From positions 124,001 to 188,000 of the forward strand of contig NZ_DJJS01000005.1 of assembly GCF_002434265.1 (NCBI RefSeq): a stretch of 64,000 nt of DNA, written 5' to 3'. This stretch comes from Pseudomonas sp. UBA6562. GTDB lineage: Bacteria > Pseudomonadota > Gammaproteobacteria > Pseudomonadales > Pseudomonadaceae. The position numbers and the translations under genes are program-made. The notes below the pieces were generated by a model, which did not search any database, was not told the DNA's origin, and saw only the letters and a program-made list of their open reading frames with translations. Shown piece by piece: positions 15,712 to 24,408 of this stretch. Numbering within the stretch: position 1 is the stretch's first letter; each line of letters opens with the position of its first letter.

Positions 15712-16581
15712 ATGAGTGAAGTGCTGGACGACCTGGTCGACCTGCTGAGCCTGGAAGCGATCGAAGAAAACCTGTTCCGCGGCCGCAGCCAGGACCTGGG
15801 CTTCCGCCAACTGTACGGCGGCCAGGTGCTGGGCCAGTCGTTGTCGGCGGCCAGCCAGACGGTCGAAGACGCCCGCCACGTGCACTCGCTGCACGGCTAT
15901 TTCCTGCGCCCGGGCGACGCCAGCATGCCGGTGGTGTATTCGGTCGACCGGGTGCGCGACGGCGGCAGCTTCAGCACGCGCCGGGTCACGGCGATCCAGA
16001 AGGGCCAACCGATCTTCACCTGCAGCGCCTCGTTCCAGTACGACGAGGAAGGCTTCCTGCACCAGGCGGCGATGCCCGACGTGGTGGGGCCGGAAAACCT
16101 GCCGAGCGAACTGGAGCTGGCCAGCACCCTGTCCGCGCACCTGCCCGAGCGGTTGCGGGAAAAGGTGCTGCGGCCCAAGCCCATCGAGATCCGTCCGGTG
16201 ACCGAGCGCGACCCGTTCAACCCCACGCCCGACGATCCGGTCAAGTACGTCTGGTTCCGCGCCGACGGCACCTTGCCGGACCTGCCCGCGCTGCACAAAT
16301 ACCTGCTGGCCTACGCCTCCGACTTCGGCCTGCTGACCACCTCTTTGCTGCCCCACGGCAAGTCGGTGTGGAACAACGACATGCAGATCGCCAGCCTCGA
16401 CCACTCGCTGTGGTTCCACGCCAACCTGCGTGCCGACGAGTGGCTGCTGTACGCCACCGACAGCCCGTGGGCCGGCAACGCCCGTGGCTTCAACCGCGGC
16501 AGCATCTACAACCGCGCCGGCCAGCTGGTGGCGTCCTCCAGCCAGGAAGGGCTGATCCGCCACCGCAAGGATTGGGCATGA
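15712..16581 (+). CDS. tesB: Acyl-CoA thioesterase II (TesB)
   Basis: A 289-residue double-hotdog thioesterase that hydrolyses medium- and long-chain acyl-CoA to free fatty acid and CoA. It shows FRGRSQDLGFRQLYGGQVLGQ at the first hotdog and SLHGYFLRPGD. The second hotdog carries the catalytic Asp in ASLDHSLWFH and the catalytic Gln in AGQLVASSSQEGLIR at the C-terminus. The length equals Escherichia coli TesB (286). AGGAGAGACAACC precedes the ATG. The stop overlaps the next gene's start by four bases. Confidence 0.94.
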   Translation: MSEVLDDLVDLLSLEAIEENLFRGRSQDLGFRQLYGGQVLGQSLSAASQTVEDARHVHSLHGYFLRPGDASMPVVYSVDRVRDGGSFSTRRVTAIQKGQPIFTCSASFQYDEEGFLHQAAMPDVVGPENLPSELELASTLSAHLPERLREKVLRPKPIEIRPVTERDPFNPTPDDPVKYVWFRADGTLPDLPALHKYLLAYASDFGLLTTSLLPHGKSVWNNDMQIASLDHSLWFHANLRADEWLLYATDSPWAGNARGFNRGSIYNRAGQLVASSSQEGLIRHRKDWA

Positions 16582-17168
16582 AGCTGCACGACATCCGCCA
16601 CTGGGTCTTCGACATGGACGGCACCTTGACCGTGGCGGTGCATGACTTCGCGGCCATCCGCGTGGCGCTGGACATCCCGCCGCAGAGCGACATCCTCGGC
16701 CACCTGGCCGCATTGCCCGCCGACGAGGCCGCTGCCAAGCATGCCTGGCTGCTCGAACACGAACGCGACCTGGCCTTGGGTTCGCGCCCAGCGCCGGGCG
16801 CCGTGGCGCTGGTGCGCGAGCTGGCCGGGCGCGGCTGCCGTCTGGGCATCCTCACCCGCAACGCCCGCGAGCTGGCCCACGTCACGCTGCAAGCCATCGG
16901 CATCGCCGAGTGCTTTCCGAAGGCGCACATCCTGGGCCGCGACGAAGCCGAACCCAAGCCCAGCCCCGAGGGCCTGCTGCACATCGCCCAGGCTTGGAAC
17001 GTGAACCCGGCGGAGATGGTGATGGTCGGCGATCACCACATCGACCTGGACTGCGGGCGGGCGGCGGGCACACGTACGGTGCTGGTCAACCAGCCGCACA
17101 ACGACTGGCCGGAACTGGCCGACTGGCACGCCGCCGATTGCCGGGCGTTGCAGGTGCTGTTGGGGTGA
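16578..17168 (+). CDS. HAD-superfamily phosphatase (phosphoglycolate-phosphatase-like)
   Basis: A 196-residue HAD hydrolase. Motif I is FDMDGTL (about residues 11-17), motif II is ILTRNAR, the motif III Lys is in EAEPKPSPEGL, and motif IV is MVGDHHIDLDCGRAAG. It has the small helical cap of the phosphoglycolate phosphatase / IMP-phosphatase branch. The true substrate cannot be assigned from sequence. Coupled to tesB through an ATGA overlap (16578-16581) and followed by a hairpin at 17218. Confidence 0.88.
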   Translation: MKLHDIRHWVFDMDGTLTVAVHDFAAIRVALDIPPQSDILGHLAALPADEAAAKHAWLLEHERDLALGSRPAPGAVALVRELAGRGCRLGILTRNARELAHVTLQAIGIAECFPKAHILGRDEAEPKPSPEGLLHIAQAWNVNPAEMVMVGDHHIDLDCGRAAGTRTVLVNQPHNDWPELADWHAADCRALQVLLG

Positions 17169-17217
17169 GGTTGGACGCGAAGCTTGCGTTCGTTCTGTCG
17201 ATTCTGGGTTGAGGCTA

Positions 17218-17240
17218 TTGGGCCGGCAAAGCCGGCCCAA
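17218..17240. terminator. Perfect hairpin after the tesB-HAD pair
   Basis: TTGGGCCGGC and GCCGGCCCAA form a perfect 10-base-pair stem around an AAA loop, 50 bases after the HAD phosphatase stop. It has no T-run. Confidence 0.55.
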
Positions 17241-17402
17241 CGGCGCGATGGCTTCCTCCACAGGGTAAGCGGCGCTTGATCCAAGGCGGCGATGCCGTTC
17301 ATCGCGATCGATCGGGGCGCCGAACCGGCGTTCCCACACCGAACCAGCCGTCCCCACACTGGCTGGCTTCGGACCATACAGGCTCAGGTCGATGTAACTG
17401 CA

Positions 17403-17437
17403 TGTAATGGCACTGCCTGCGGTGGCAGACCATTACA
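17403..17437. promoter_or_regulatory. Palindrome upstream of ABC importer
   Basis: TGTAATGG (17403-17410) is repeated inverted as CCATTACA (17430-17437), with an inner CTGCC/GGCAG stem. It is either a DNA operator or an RNA hairpin in the 5' leader of the importer operon. The regulator is unknown. Confidence 0.45.
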
Positions 17438-17483
17438 TTCCCGCCAAGCCGCGATCGAAGGCAAGTCTTTAGAATGGCGCCGC

Positions 17484-17502
17484 TCGAATGCGATTCATTC
17501 GC
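17484..17502. promoter_or_regulatory. Possible Fur box upstream of ABC importer
   Basis: TCGAATGCGATTCATTCGC is an inverted repeat (GAATG / CATTC) matching 11 of 19 positions of the Fur consensus by eye, concentrated in AATG and ATTCATT. It lies about 140 bases before the binding-protein start. Iron control would fit a FecCD-type importer, but the match is modest. Confidence 0.3.
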
Positions 17503-17638
17503 TATGGCGCTGTCTGGCACGAACGCGTGCGCATGGATTCGCCCGTGCCCACGCGTGCCCGCCGATCGCACGCCCCTGCGCGTACGGCACTCGAGCCCTG
17601 CAGCGTCCGCCGCCGTCCACCGACCTGGAGTTCCGCCC

Positions 17639-18751
17639 ATGAACCGCACCCCCACTTGGCGGCGCCTGCTGCCGTTGCTCGCCATCGTCTGCTGCTGGCT
17701 GGGCCTGGCCACGCCCGCCGGCGCGGTCGAGGTCACCGACGTCTTGGGCCGCACCGTCAAGCTCGACCACGCACCCCAGCGCATCGTGCTCGGCGAAGGG
17801 CGGCTGTTCTTCGCCCTGGCCCTGCTCGACCGCGACAACCCGTTCCAGCGCGTGGTCGGTTGGCAGAACGACATGCGCCTGCTCGACCCGCACACCTATG
17901 AGGTGTACGCCAAGCAGTACCCGCAGATCGCCAAGCTGCCGCTGATCGGCCAGGCGTCGGAGCAGAGCGTCAGCGCCGAGCAGATCCTGGCGCTCAAGCC
18001 GGACCTGGCGATCTTCAGCATCGCCGGCGAAGGCCCGACCCAGCACAGCCCGGTGGCCGACCTGCTGGCCAAGGCCGGCGTTCCGGTACTGTTCATCGAC
18101 TTCCGCGTGCAGCCGATCCGCAACACCCGGGTCAGCCTCGAAGCGCTGGGCACCTTGCTCGACCGCAAGGCGCAGGCGCAGGCCTTCCTCGACCTGTACG
18201 ACCGCCACTTGCAACGCGTCGAGCAGGCTGTCGCCGGCCTCGAAGACCGCGAGCGGCCCAAGGTCTTCCTCGAGTTGCTGCCCGGCGTCTGGCAGGCGCC
18301 GGGGCACACCACCGGCAAGAGCGGCCTGGGCAGCGTGGTCGACGCCGTGGGCGGGCACAACATCGCCGCCGACGTGATCCCCGGCGCCCTGGGCGATGTT
18401 AGCGTGGAATACGTGCTGCAACGCGACCCCGACGTGTACATCGCCACCGGCAACCGCGCACCGGGCGTGCTGCTCGGCGCCGGCGTGTCCCAGAAGACCG
18501 CACAGGACAGCTTGGCGCGCATCACCGCCCGCCCCGAGTTCGCGCCGCTGCGGCCGATCCAGCAGGGCCAGGCCCATGCCCTGTGGCATGACTTCTACAA
18601 CTCGCCGTTCAACATCCTGGCCATCGAAGCCATGGCCCGCTGGATCCACCCCGAGCGCTTCAAGGACCTCGACCCGCAGGCGACCCTGGCCGAGATCAAC
18701 CAACTGCTCAAGGTCGCTCTGCAAGGCAGCTACTGGATCGACGCGAAATGA
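17639..18751 (+). CDS. Periplasmic binding protein of an iron-complex/cobalamin-type ABC importer
   Basis: A 370-residue class III (TroA-like) binding protein. The signal peptide has RRLLPLLAIVCCWLGLATPAGA with cleavage after AGA. The first domain starts VEVTDVLGRTVKLDHAPQRIV, the typical opening of FecB/FhuD/BtuF-like proteins, and contains ALKPDLAIFS. The second domain has VDAVGGHNIAAD and VEYVLQRDPDVYIAT. The ligand (ferric siderophore, haem or corrinoid) cannot be told from sequence. GGAG lies at 17627. It is the first gene of a three-gene operon in which each stop overlaps the next start. No TonB-dependent receptor is adjacent. Confidence 0.87.
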   Translation: MNRTPTWRRLLPLLAIVCCWLGLATPAGAVEVTDVLGRTVKLDHAPQRIVLGEGRLFFALALLDRDNPFQRVVGWQNDMRLLDPHTYEVYAKQYPQIAKLPLIGQASEQSVSAEQILALKPDLAIFSIAGEGPTQHSPVADLLAKAGVPVLFIDFRVQPIRNTRVSLEALGTLLDRKAQAQAFLDLYDRHLQRVEQAVAGLEDRERPKVFLELLPGVWQAPGHTTGKSGLGSVVDAVGGHNIAADVIPGALGDVSVEYVLQRDPDVYIATGNRAPGVLLGAGVSQKTAQDSLARITARPEFAPLRPIQQGQAHALWHDFYNSPFNILAIEAMARWIHPERFKDLDPQATLAEINQLLKVALQGSYWIDAK

Positions 18752-19809
18752 CCGCACAGCCTATTGGCGATGCGCTACAGGCCGTAGCGCGCTATCGCCG
18801 CCTGCTGTGGCGACGCACCTGGCTGGTCGCGGGTCTGGCGCTGCTGCTGGTGCTCGCCGTGCTCGGCGACCTGGCCAGCGGCGCCTCGGGCATGGGCCTG
18901 GCGCAACTGCTGCACGGCGTCTTTGACCCGACCAGCCTCAGCGCCACCGAGCGGGTGATCATCTGGAACGTGCGCCTGCCCTATGCGCTGATGGCCGTGC
19001 TGGTGGGCGCGGCGTTGTCGCTGGCCGGCGCGGAGATGCAGGCCATCCTCGACAACCCGCTGGCGAGCCCCTTCACCTTGGGCGTGTCGTCGTCGGCGGC
19101 GCTCGGCGCCTCGCTGGCGATCGCCTATCCCCTGGGCGTCGCATGGCTGGCGCCCAGCGTGCAGGTGCCCTTGATGGCCTTCGTCTTCGCCTGCCTGTCG
19201 GTGCTGTTGCTGCAAGCGATGTCGCGCCTGCGCGGCGCCGGCGTGCAGAGCCTGGTGCTGTTCGGCATCGCCCTGGTGTTCAGCTGCAACGCGCTCGTGT
19301 CGCTGTTGCAGATGCTGGCCACCGAAGACGTGCTGCAACAACTGGTGTTCTGGACGCTGGGCAGCCTGGCACGGGCCAACTGGGATTCGTTGACCCTGTT
19401 GGCCATCGTGCTCGCCGCGGTGCTGCCGTTCTCGCTGCGCGCCGCACCGGCCATGACCCTGCTGCGCATGGGCGAAGACCGCGCCCGCAGCTTCGGCGTC
19501 GACACCCGTCGCCTGCGCCGCGCCTCGCTGCTGCGCATCAGCCTGTTGGCGGCCACGGCGGTGGCGTTCGTCGGCACCATCGGCTTCATCGGCCTGGTGG
19601 GGCCGCACATCGCACGTTTGCTGGTGGGCGAGGACCAGCGCTTCCTGCTCCCGGCCAGTGCGCTGGTCGGGGCCTTGCTGCTGGCGCTGTCGTCGGTGGC
19701 GAGCAAAGTGATCCTGCCGGGCATGATCGTGCCGGTGGGCATCGTCACCGCATTGGTGGGCGTGCCGGTGTTCGTGGCGCTGGTGTTCCGCCGAGGGAGA
19801 AACCTGTGA
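18748..19809 (+). CDS. FecCD-family ABC permease
   Basis: A 353-residue inner-membrane permease with about ten hydrophobic segments. It carries the family hallmarks: WNVRLPYALMAVLVGAALSLAGA near residue 75, NPLASPFTLGVSSSAALGASL after it, and the C-terminal FIGLVGPHIARLLVGEDQRF coupling region that contacts the ATPase. It is a homodimeric permease of the BtuC/FecCD/HmuU type. The start overlaps the binding-protein stop (18748-18751) and its stop overlaps the ATPase GTG start. Confidence 0.92.
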   Translation: MTAQPIGDALQAVARYRRLLWRRTWLVAGLALLLVLAVLGDLASGASGMGLAQLLHGVFDPTSLSATERVIIWNVRLPYALMAVLVGAALSLAGAEMQAILDNPLASPFTLGVSSSAALGASLAIAYPLGVAWLAPSVQVPLMAFVFACLSVLLLQAMSRLRGAGVQSLVLFGIALVFSCNALVSLLQMLATEDVLQQLVFWTLGSLARANWDSLTLLAIVLAAVLPFSLRAAPAMTLLRMGEDRARSFGVDTRRLRRASLLRISLLAATAVAFVGTIGFIGLVGPHIARLLVGEDQRFLLPASALVGALLLALSSVASKVILPGMIVPVGIVTALVGVPVFVALVFRRGRNL

Positions 19810-20567
19810 GCCTGTCGATCGACGCGCTGTACGTGGCCTATGGCAAACGCGCGGTCATCCAGGGCCTGAGCCTGCCGCCGCTGCCCAGCGGCAGCCTGGT
19901 GGCGCTGGTCGGCCCGAACGGTGCCGGCAAGTCCACCTTGCTGCGCGCGCTGGCCGGGCTGGAACCGATGAAGGGTGCGGTGACCCTCGACGGCGTCGAC
20001 GTAACCCAGCTGAATTTCGCCGAGCGTGCCCGGCGCCTGAGCTACATGCCCCAACAACTGCCGCCCGGCATTGCCCTGGGCGTACTGGAAAGCATCATCG
20101 TCGGCCTGCGCGTCGGCGGCGCCGAGCATCCCGCCGCCCTGGCCTTCGAGGCGCTGCGCCAGTTGGGCATCGAACACCTGGCCGAACGCGGTCTCGACGC
20201 GCTGTCGGGCGGGCAGAAACAGCTGGTGGCGCTGGCCCAGCTGTTGGCGCGCACTCCCCAGGTGCTGTTGCTCGACGAGCCCACCAGCGCGCTGGACCTG
20301 CACTATCAGTTGCGGGTGATGGACGCGGTGCGCCAACGCGTCCAGACCCAGCGCCTGCTGGCCATCGCCGTGCTGCACGACATCAACCTCGCGGCCAGCC
20401 ACGCCGACACCCTGGTGATGCTCGACCGGGGCCGCGTGGTGGCCTGCGGTACCCCGGAGGACGTGTTGCGACCGGCGCTGCTGGCCGAGGTGTATGGGGT
20501 GCAGGCACGGGTCGAACGCTGCTCGCGCGGGCGGTTGCAAGTGCTGGTCGACAGGGCGGTGTCGTAG
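19806..20567 (+). CDS. ABC importer ATPase (FecE/BtuD-like)
   Basis: A 253-residue ABC ATPase with GTG start inside the permease stop (GTGA at 19806-19809). Walker A is GPNGAGKST (about residues 37-45), the Q-loop is in YMPQQLPPG, the signature is LSGGQKQLVALAQ, Walker B is VLLLDEPTSALD and the switch His is in AVLHDINLAA. It drives the FecCD-type permease. The C-terminal VYGVQARVERC is usual for iron-complex importers. Confidence 0.92.
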   Translation: MSLSIDALYVAYGKRAVIQGLSLPPLPSGSLVALVGPNGAGKSTLLRALAGLEPMKGAVTLDGVDVTQLNFAERARRLSYMPQQLPPGIALGVLESIIVGLRVGGAEHPAALAFEALRQLGIEHLAERGLDALSGGQKQLVALAQLLARTPQVLLLDEPTSALDLHYQLRVMDAVRQRVQTQRLLAIAVLHDINLAASHADTLVMLDRGRVVACGTPEDVLRPALLAEVYGVQARVERCSRGRLQVLVDRAVS

Positions 20568-20600
20568 CCGCGACGCCCGTGCGAGGGCGCGCGGCGCGCA

Positions 20601-21626
20601 TCACTCGAACACGCCGCTGACCGTGCCCAGGCCCAGTGCCGTACGCCGGGCCTCCAGCGCGTGGTCCGGCGCGCGCTTGCCGCTGATCAACCGTACGGAG
20701 CGCAAGGTGGGAGGCGGCGAATCGAGCAGGCTCGGCAGGTCCAGGGCCGGCGTCTTGTAGATCGACAGCTTGCTCAGCGGCACCTGACGCATACCGTCCA
20801 GTTGGGCCAGGGTCTTGAGGTTTTCCAGGCGCAGCGCACGCAGTTGCCGACAAGGCGCCAGGTTCAGGCATGCGATGTGCGGCTGGTCTTCCACCTGCAG
20901 CACGTGCAACTGCGCAAAGTGCGCCAGGTCCAGTGCCTGCAACCCGCGCACGCGGCACACCCACAAGTGCGTAACGCTGTCGCTGCGCACTTCGGCTATC
21001 GTCTTGCGGCTACCAAAGCCGATGGACAGCTCGCGCAGGTGGGGGAGGGTGGCGACCACTTCCAGAGAGGTACTGGCCGGCTGCCGCCACAGGCTGAGTT
21101 CGTTCAGCGCGCTCAATGCCCGCAGCGGCGCGAGGCCGGTGGTTTTCGCACTGAGATGAAAGGCTTGCATGTGCGGTAACCGGCTTACTGGCAGCAGGTC
21201 GAGCTTTGGGCCCGTTTCCTGGCCTACGCTCAGTTGGCGCAAGGTGCGTAGCGTATCGAAAGCCACCAAGGGGTTGAGGTCGACCTTATCGATGTTCAGG
21301 GCGAGGCTGTGCAGGCCAGTCAGGCCCTGGAGCCGTTCGAGGTGGGCTACCTGATACAGACAGTCGAGGCTCAGCGCCTGCACATTGGGCAGTGCCTCCA
21401 GGGTGTGACCGTCGAACGGAGCGCCTGCGTAATGCCCATAGAACCGAACCTCGAGCCGCGGCCCGTAGGTGGCGCACAGGGCATCCAGAGCGGCCAGCAC
21501 CGGTGCGGGATACTGATCGGGCGCCGAGAACTGCACGGTGACCTGGGCCTGCGCATCGGCCAGGTGCCCATGCACGCTGGTGTGCAGGTCGTGCAAGGAG
21601 GGGGCTTGCAGGCGCTGTGGCAGCAT
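20601..21626 (-). CDS. Leucine-rich-repeat protein, function unknown
   Basis: A 341-residue protein beginning MLPQRLQAPSLHDLHTS. From about residue 75 it consists of irregular leucine-rich repeats of roughly 20-25 residues, with units such as LPNVQALSLDCL, LTGLHSLALNIDKV, LRTLRQLSVG, LSALNELSLW, LPHLRELSIGF and CRQLRALRLENLKTL. No signal peptide or membrane helix, so it is probably cytoplasmic. It is the last gene of a minus-strand group behind the M48 protease and a two-helix membrane protein, 91 bases from the latter. LRR proteins usually bind proteins; the partner is unknown. Confidence 0.8.
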   Translation of the reverse strand: MLPQRLQAPSLHDLHTSVHGHLADAQAQVTVQFSAPDQYPAPVLAALDALCATYGPRLEVRFYGHYAGAPFDGHTLEALPNVQALSLDCLYQVAHLERLQGLTGLHSLALNIDKVDLNPLVAFDTLRTLRQLSVGQETGPKLDLLPVSRLPHMQAFHLSAKTTGLAPLRALSALNELSLWRQPASTSLEVVATLPHLRELSIGFGSRKTIAEVRSDSVTHLWVCRVRGLQALDLAHFAQLHVLQVEDQPHIACLNLAPCRQLRALRLENLKTLAQLDGMRQVPLSKLSIYKTPALDLPSLLDSPPPTLRSVRLISGKRAPDHALEARRTALGLGTVSGVFE

Positions 21627-21717
21627 GACGTTCTCTTCTCTCGAAGCGGGCTCGGTCGACACTGCCGTGCCCGCTGCGGTTCCGGGTGGCCCTGCCCGAA
21701 GGCCCAGGCGGCGCCGC

Positions 21718-22377
21718 TTAGCGCAGTTGCATGGAGTCCAGTTGCTGCTGGGCGTGGGCGGCCATGCGGTAGGCGTCCAGCGTGGCGGCGATCTCCTCGA
21801 TGTTCAGGCGACGGCCGTTGCACATCAATCCGGCCGAGTTGATGCGGATGTGCGGCGTGGGCTTGGCCAGGGCCATGGCCTGGTTGCCGAACAACTGGAA
21901 AGTGGCGCGGTGCTTGGGCAGGGGGGCGCCGGGGCGCAGGGTCAGCTTTTGCAGGGTGATCATGCCTTCGTCCTTGACCAGGATCTCGGCGATGTCGGTC
22001 AGCTCGACCGGCGTGCTCAAGGTGTCGACCGTCAACTGCCGGCGATTCAAACGCATGAACACGGCCTTGCCGGCGTTGCGGTGCTGCCAGGTCAGCGCGA
22101 GAAAGATGACCACCATGACCAGCGCGAAGATCGTCATCTTGTTGCTGCCGATATGGATCCCGTAGCCCATCATGATCAGCGCGCCCAGCAGCAGGATCGG
22201 CCCCCATACCTTGAAACGCGTCGTGTTGGTGAACTCGCTCTGCTCCGGCACCTGGGCGATGACCGCGTTCAGTTCGTCGACCACCTGCTGGCGGCCGGCC
22301 GCCTGGGCCTGGCTGTGCTCGCGGGTCAGCGACTCGGCCAGGTTGGCCAATGGATCGGGGTTCTGGGGTGTGCTCAT
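21718..22377 (-). CDS. Conserved two-helix membrane protein, function unknown
   Basis: A 219-residue protein. The N-terminal 55 residues are hydrophilic. Two adjacent membrane helices follow (WGPILLLGALIMMGYGIHIG and FALVMVVIFLALTW, about residues 58-95). A cytoplasmic domain then contains RQLTVDTLSTPVELTDIAEI, which resembles a PH-like membrane-associated fold (YdbS/YcxB-like). I do not recognise a named family. The position between the M48 protease and LRR genes on the same strand (94 and 91 base gaps) suggests one transcription unit. Confidence 0.72.
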   Translation of the reverse strand: MSTPQNPDPLANLAESLTREHSQAQAAGRQQVVDELNAVIAQVPEQSEFTNTTRFKVWGPILLLGALIMMGYGIHIGSNKMTIFALVMVVIFLALTWQHRNAGKAVFMRLNRRQLTVDTLSTPVELTDIAEILVKDEGMITLQKLTLRPGAPLPKHRATFQLFGNQAMALAKPTPHIRINSAGLMCNGRRLNIEEIAATLDAYRMAAHAQQQLDSMQLR

Positions 22378-22471
22378 GGTGGGGTTTCCTGAGGGCGGAT
22401 GGAGGTGAGGGTTGGCCGCCGTATCGCGACCTGGAAAAGAACGGGCGAGCCTCGTGCGAGGGCGTTGGCGC

Positions 22472-23935
22472 TCATGCCCAGGCTCCGGCGGGGTTGGCCG
22501 GCGAAGTCGCTTGGGTCAGGTGCGCGAACCACTGGCGGTCGCTGTCCCGGGGCGTGCGTGTGGCTTCGGCGAGCAAGCTCGCGTCGAGCTCCACGCCCAG
22601 CTGGCGTACGCGGCTGGCCGTGGACGGGTGGGTGTCGAACGGGTGCTCGACGGCCTGCTCCAGCACGCTGTCGTCCAGGCGCAGGGGCGTGGCACGCAGA
22701 TGCTCGGCCAAGGCCTGGATCAGATTGGAATGGCGGCCGTCGCCCAGCAGACGCGCTATTTCGCCGTCCAAGGCGACCACCCGCAGCAGGGCCTGGCAGA
22801 ACAATCGCTCGCCGGCCACCTGGGCGCCGCTGCGGTCGGCGACCAGTTCCTGGGCACGGCTCCAGTGGTGCACCGCGACCTGGAAGTAGTGCAGGAACTG
22901 CGCCGTGATCCAGATGGCCGGCCGCTCGATCCAGGACGGGTCCTCATCGGCGGCGCGGATCATGGCGAAGTGCACGCACATCAGCCTGAAGCGTGCTGCC
23001 ACTTCGCTGCCGCGCTCGGTATCGCGGCTGCTGAAATGCCCCAGTTCGTGGCCGATGATCGCGGCGGTCTCCTGCTGGCTCAGGGTCGACAGGTAGGTCA
23101 GCGGCAGGTACAGGGTGCGGCCGCTGAGCACCTGCTGCGAAGGCTGCAGGGTGACGTCCACGCTGGTGACGAAGAACGATTGGTCCACGCCCACCACGAT
23201 GTGGTCCGGCACCGGCGCGCCGAGGTCGGTGGCCAGGCGCTCGACCCAGGCCCACAGCCCCGGTGCCTCATGGCGGCCCAGACCGCGACCGAGAAAGCTC
23301 GACACCGGCGCCTGCATCTCGTACCAGCGTTGGCGCAAGCGCTGAATCAGCATCAGCCCGATGCCCAACACGCCCAGCACCGGGATGGCCGCCAGGGCGA
23401 TGGCCCAGCCGCCAGCCTTGAAATGGCTCCAGCCATAGTCGATTTCGTACAGCAGGATCACCCCGAGCGAGCCGACCAGCAGCCCGGTGTAGGCCACCAG
23501 CCAGCGGCCCAGCACGTGCCAGCTCCGGCTCAGGTGGTCGTGCAGGTATTGTTGCGATCTCAACGCACGCCAGGCGTCCAGGCGCAGCTTGATCCAGGTG
23601 GCCGGGCCGGCCAGCAGGGCCGCCAGCGCCAACAGGTAGGCGAGGGTGGCCAGGAGTTGGCGCAGGTGCAGGGACGTGCGGTCGGCATCGGCCTGGGCCA
23701 CCGTCCATTCGAAGTGTTCGCGCCGGCCTTGTGGGGTCATGACCTGGGTGCGTTCGGCATACGAAAGCTGTTGCAGCAACGCGTCGCTGGGGTTGTCCAG
23801 CCACTGCCGCATGACCTGCGCTTCTTCCAGCACGCTGTCGGCCCGCCAGCTTTGCAGACTGCTCCAGGCCATCAGGGCCAGGGGCAGCAGCAGGATCGTC
23901 AGGGGCCAGGCCAGTTGCCGCAGGCGGTTCATCAT
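22472..23935 (-). CDS. M48 family membrane metalloprotease
   Basis: A 487-residue integral membrane protease. An N-terminal helix (LAWPLTILLLPLALMAW) is followed by an extracytoplasmic segment, then three or more helices (LATLAYLLALAALLAG, YTGLLVGSLGVILLY, IALAAIPVLGVLGIGLML, about residues 95-200). The M48 domain has zinc motif HELGH in IIGHELGHFSSRD and the third-ligand region RAQELVADRSGAQVAG. Relatives include HtpX and Ste24, which clear damaged membrane proteins. It is the first gene of the group running down to 20601. Confidence 0.87.
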   Translation of the reverse strand: MMNRLRQLAWPLTILLLPLALMAWSSLQSWRADSVLEEAQVMRQWLDNPSDALLQQLSYAERTQVMTPQGRREHFEWTVAQADADRTSLHLRQLLATLAYLLALAALLAGPATWIKLRLDAWRALRSQQYLHDHLSRSWHVLGRWLVAYTGLLVGSLGVILLYEIDYGWSHFKAGGWAIALAAIPVLGVLGIGLMLIQRLRQRWYEMQAPVSSFLGRGLGRHEAPGLWAWVERLATDLGAPVPDHIVVGVDQSFFVTSVDVTLQPSQQVLSGRTLYLPLTYLSTLSQQETAAIIGHELGHFSSRDTERGSEVAARFRLMCVHFAMIRAADEDPSWIERPAIWITAQFLHYFQVAVHHWSRAQELVADRSGAQVAGERLFCQALLRVVALDGEIARLLGDGRHSNLIQALAEHLRATPLRLDDSVLEQAVEHPFDTHPSTASRVRQLGVELDASLLAEATRTPRDSDRQWFAHLTQATSPANPAGAWA

Positions 23936-24408
23936 CGTTCAACCTCAGGGTGGGGCTGCGGCACACGGCGGTGCGCGCTTGGAGCGTTCGGGAGGGCTGG
24001 GGCGAGCGGTGGCCCATCGACCGTACGGCGCGCAGCGGGCTTGCCAGCGCCGTCGCACACCCACGCCCGGGCAGGCAGGGGTCGCAGAGTGAAATTTCCC
24101 GCCCCATCCATGGTCTATTGCGTCTGATCGGCCTCCCTGGCAAAGGCCCATGACGCCCGCGACGCGAGGGCTGCCTGGCTCATCATGGGCGGTCAGGCGG
24201 GGCAACGTGCGGCAGGTATCGTTTGGGCTCGAAGCCGCGCGCGGTTCGCTTTCGCGGCTTGAAGTCGGTATTGAAGGCAACCCCAGGCGATCTGCCAAGC
24301 ACCTGGGCCGCTGCCCACAACAATCAGGCCGTTGCTCACAACGCCCCATGCATCCGCTGTGATGGCGTTATCATTCGCACCGCCCCACAGTCCCCCGGAC
24401 ACACGCCG
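23936..24408. other. Divergent region, M48 protease / AraC regulator
   Basis: 473 bases with no supported gene; frames here have shadow-like Arg/Pro-rich composition. It must contain promoters for both flanking genes. GTTATCATTC at 24367-24376, close to the AraC start, is a partial Fur-box match. Confidence 0.45.

Larger units (their letters stand above)
17241..17638. other. Upstream region of the ABC importer operon
   Basis: About 400 bases with no supported gene. It holds a long palindromic hairpin (17403-17437) and a Fur-like inverted repeat (17484-17502), described separately. The open frame extending upstream from the binding-protein gene has no signal peptide at its start and is not accepted. 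Confidence 0.5.
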
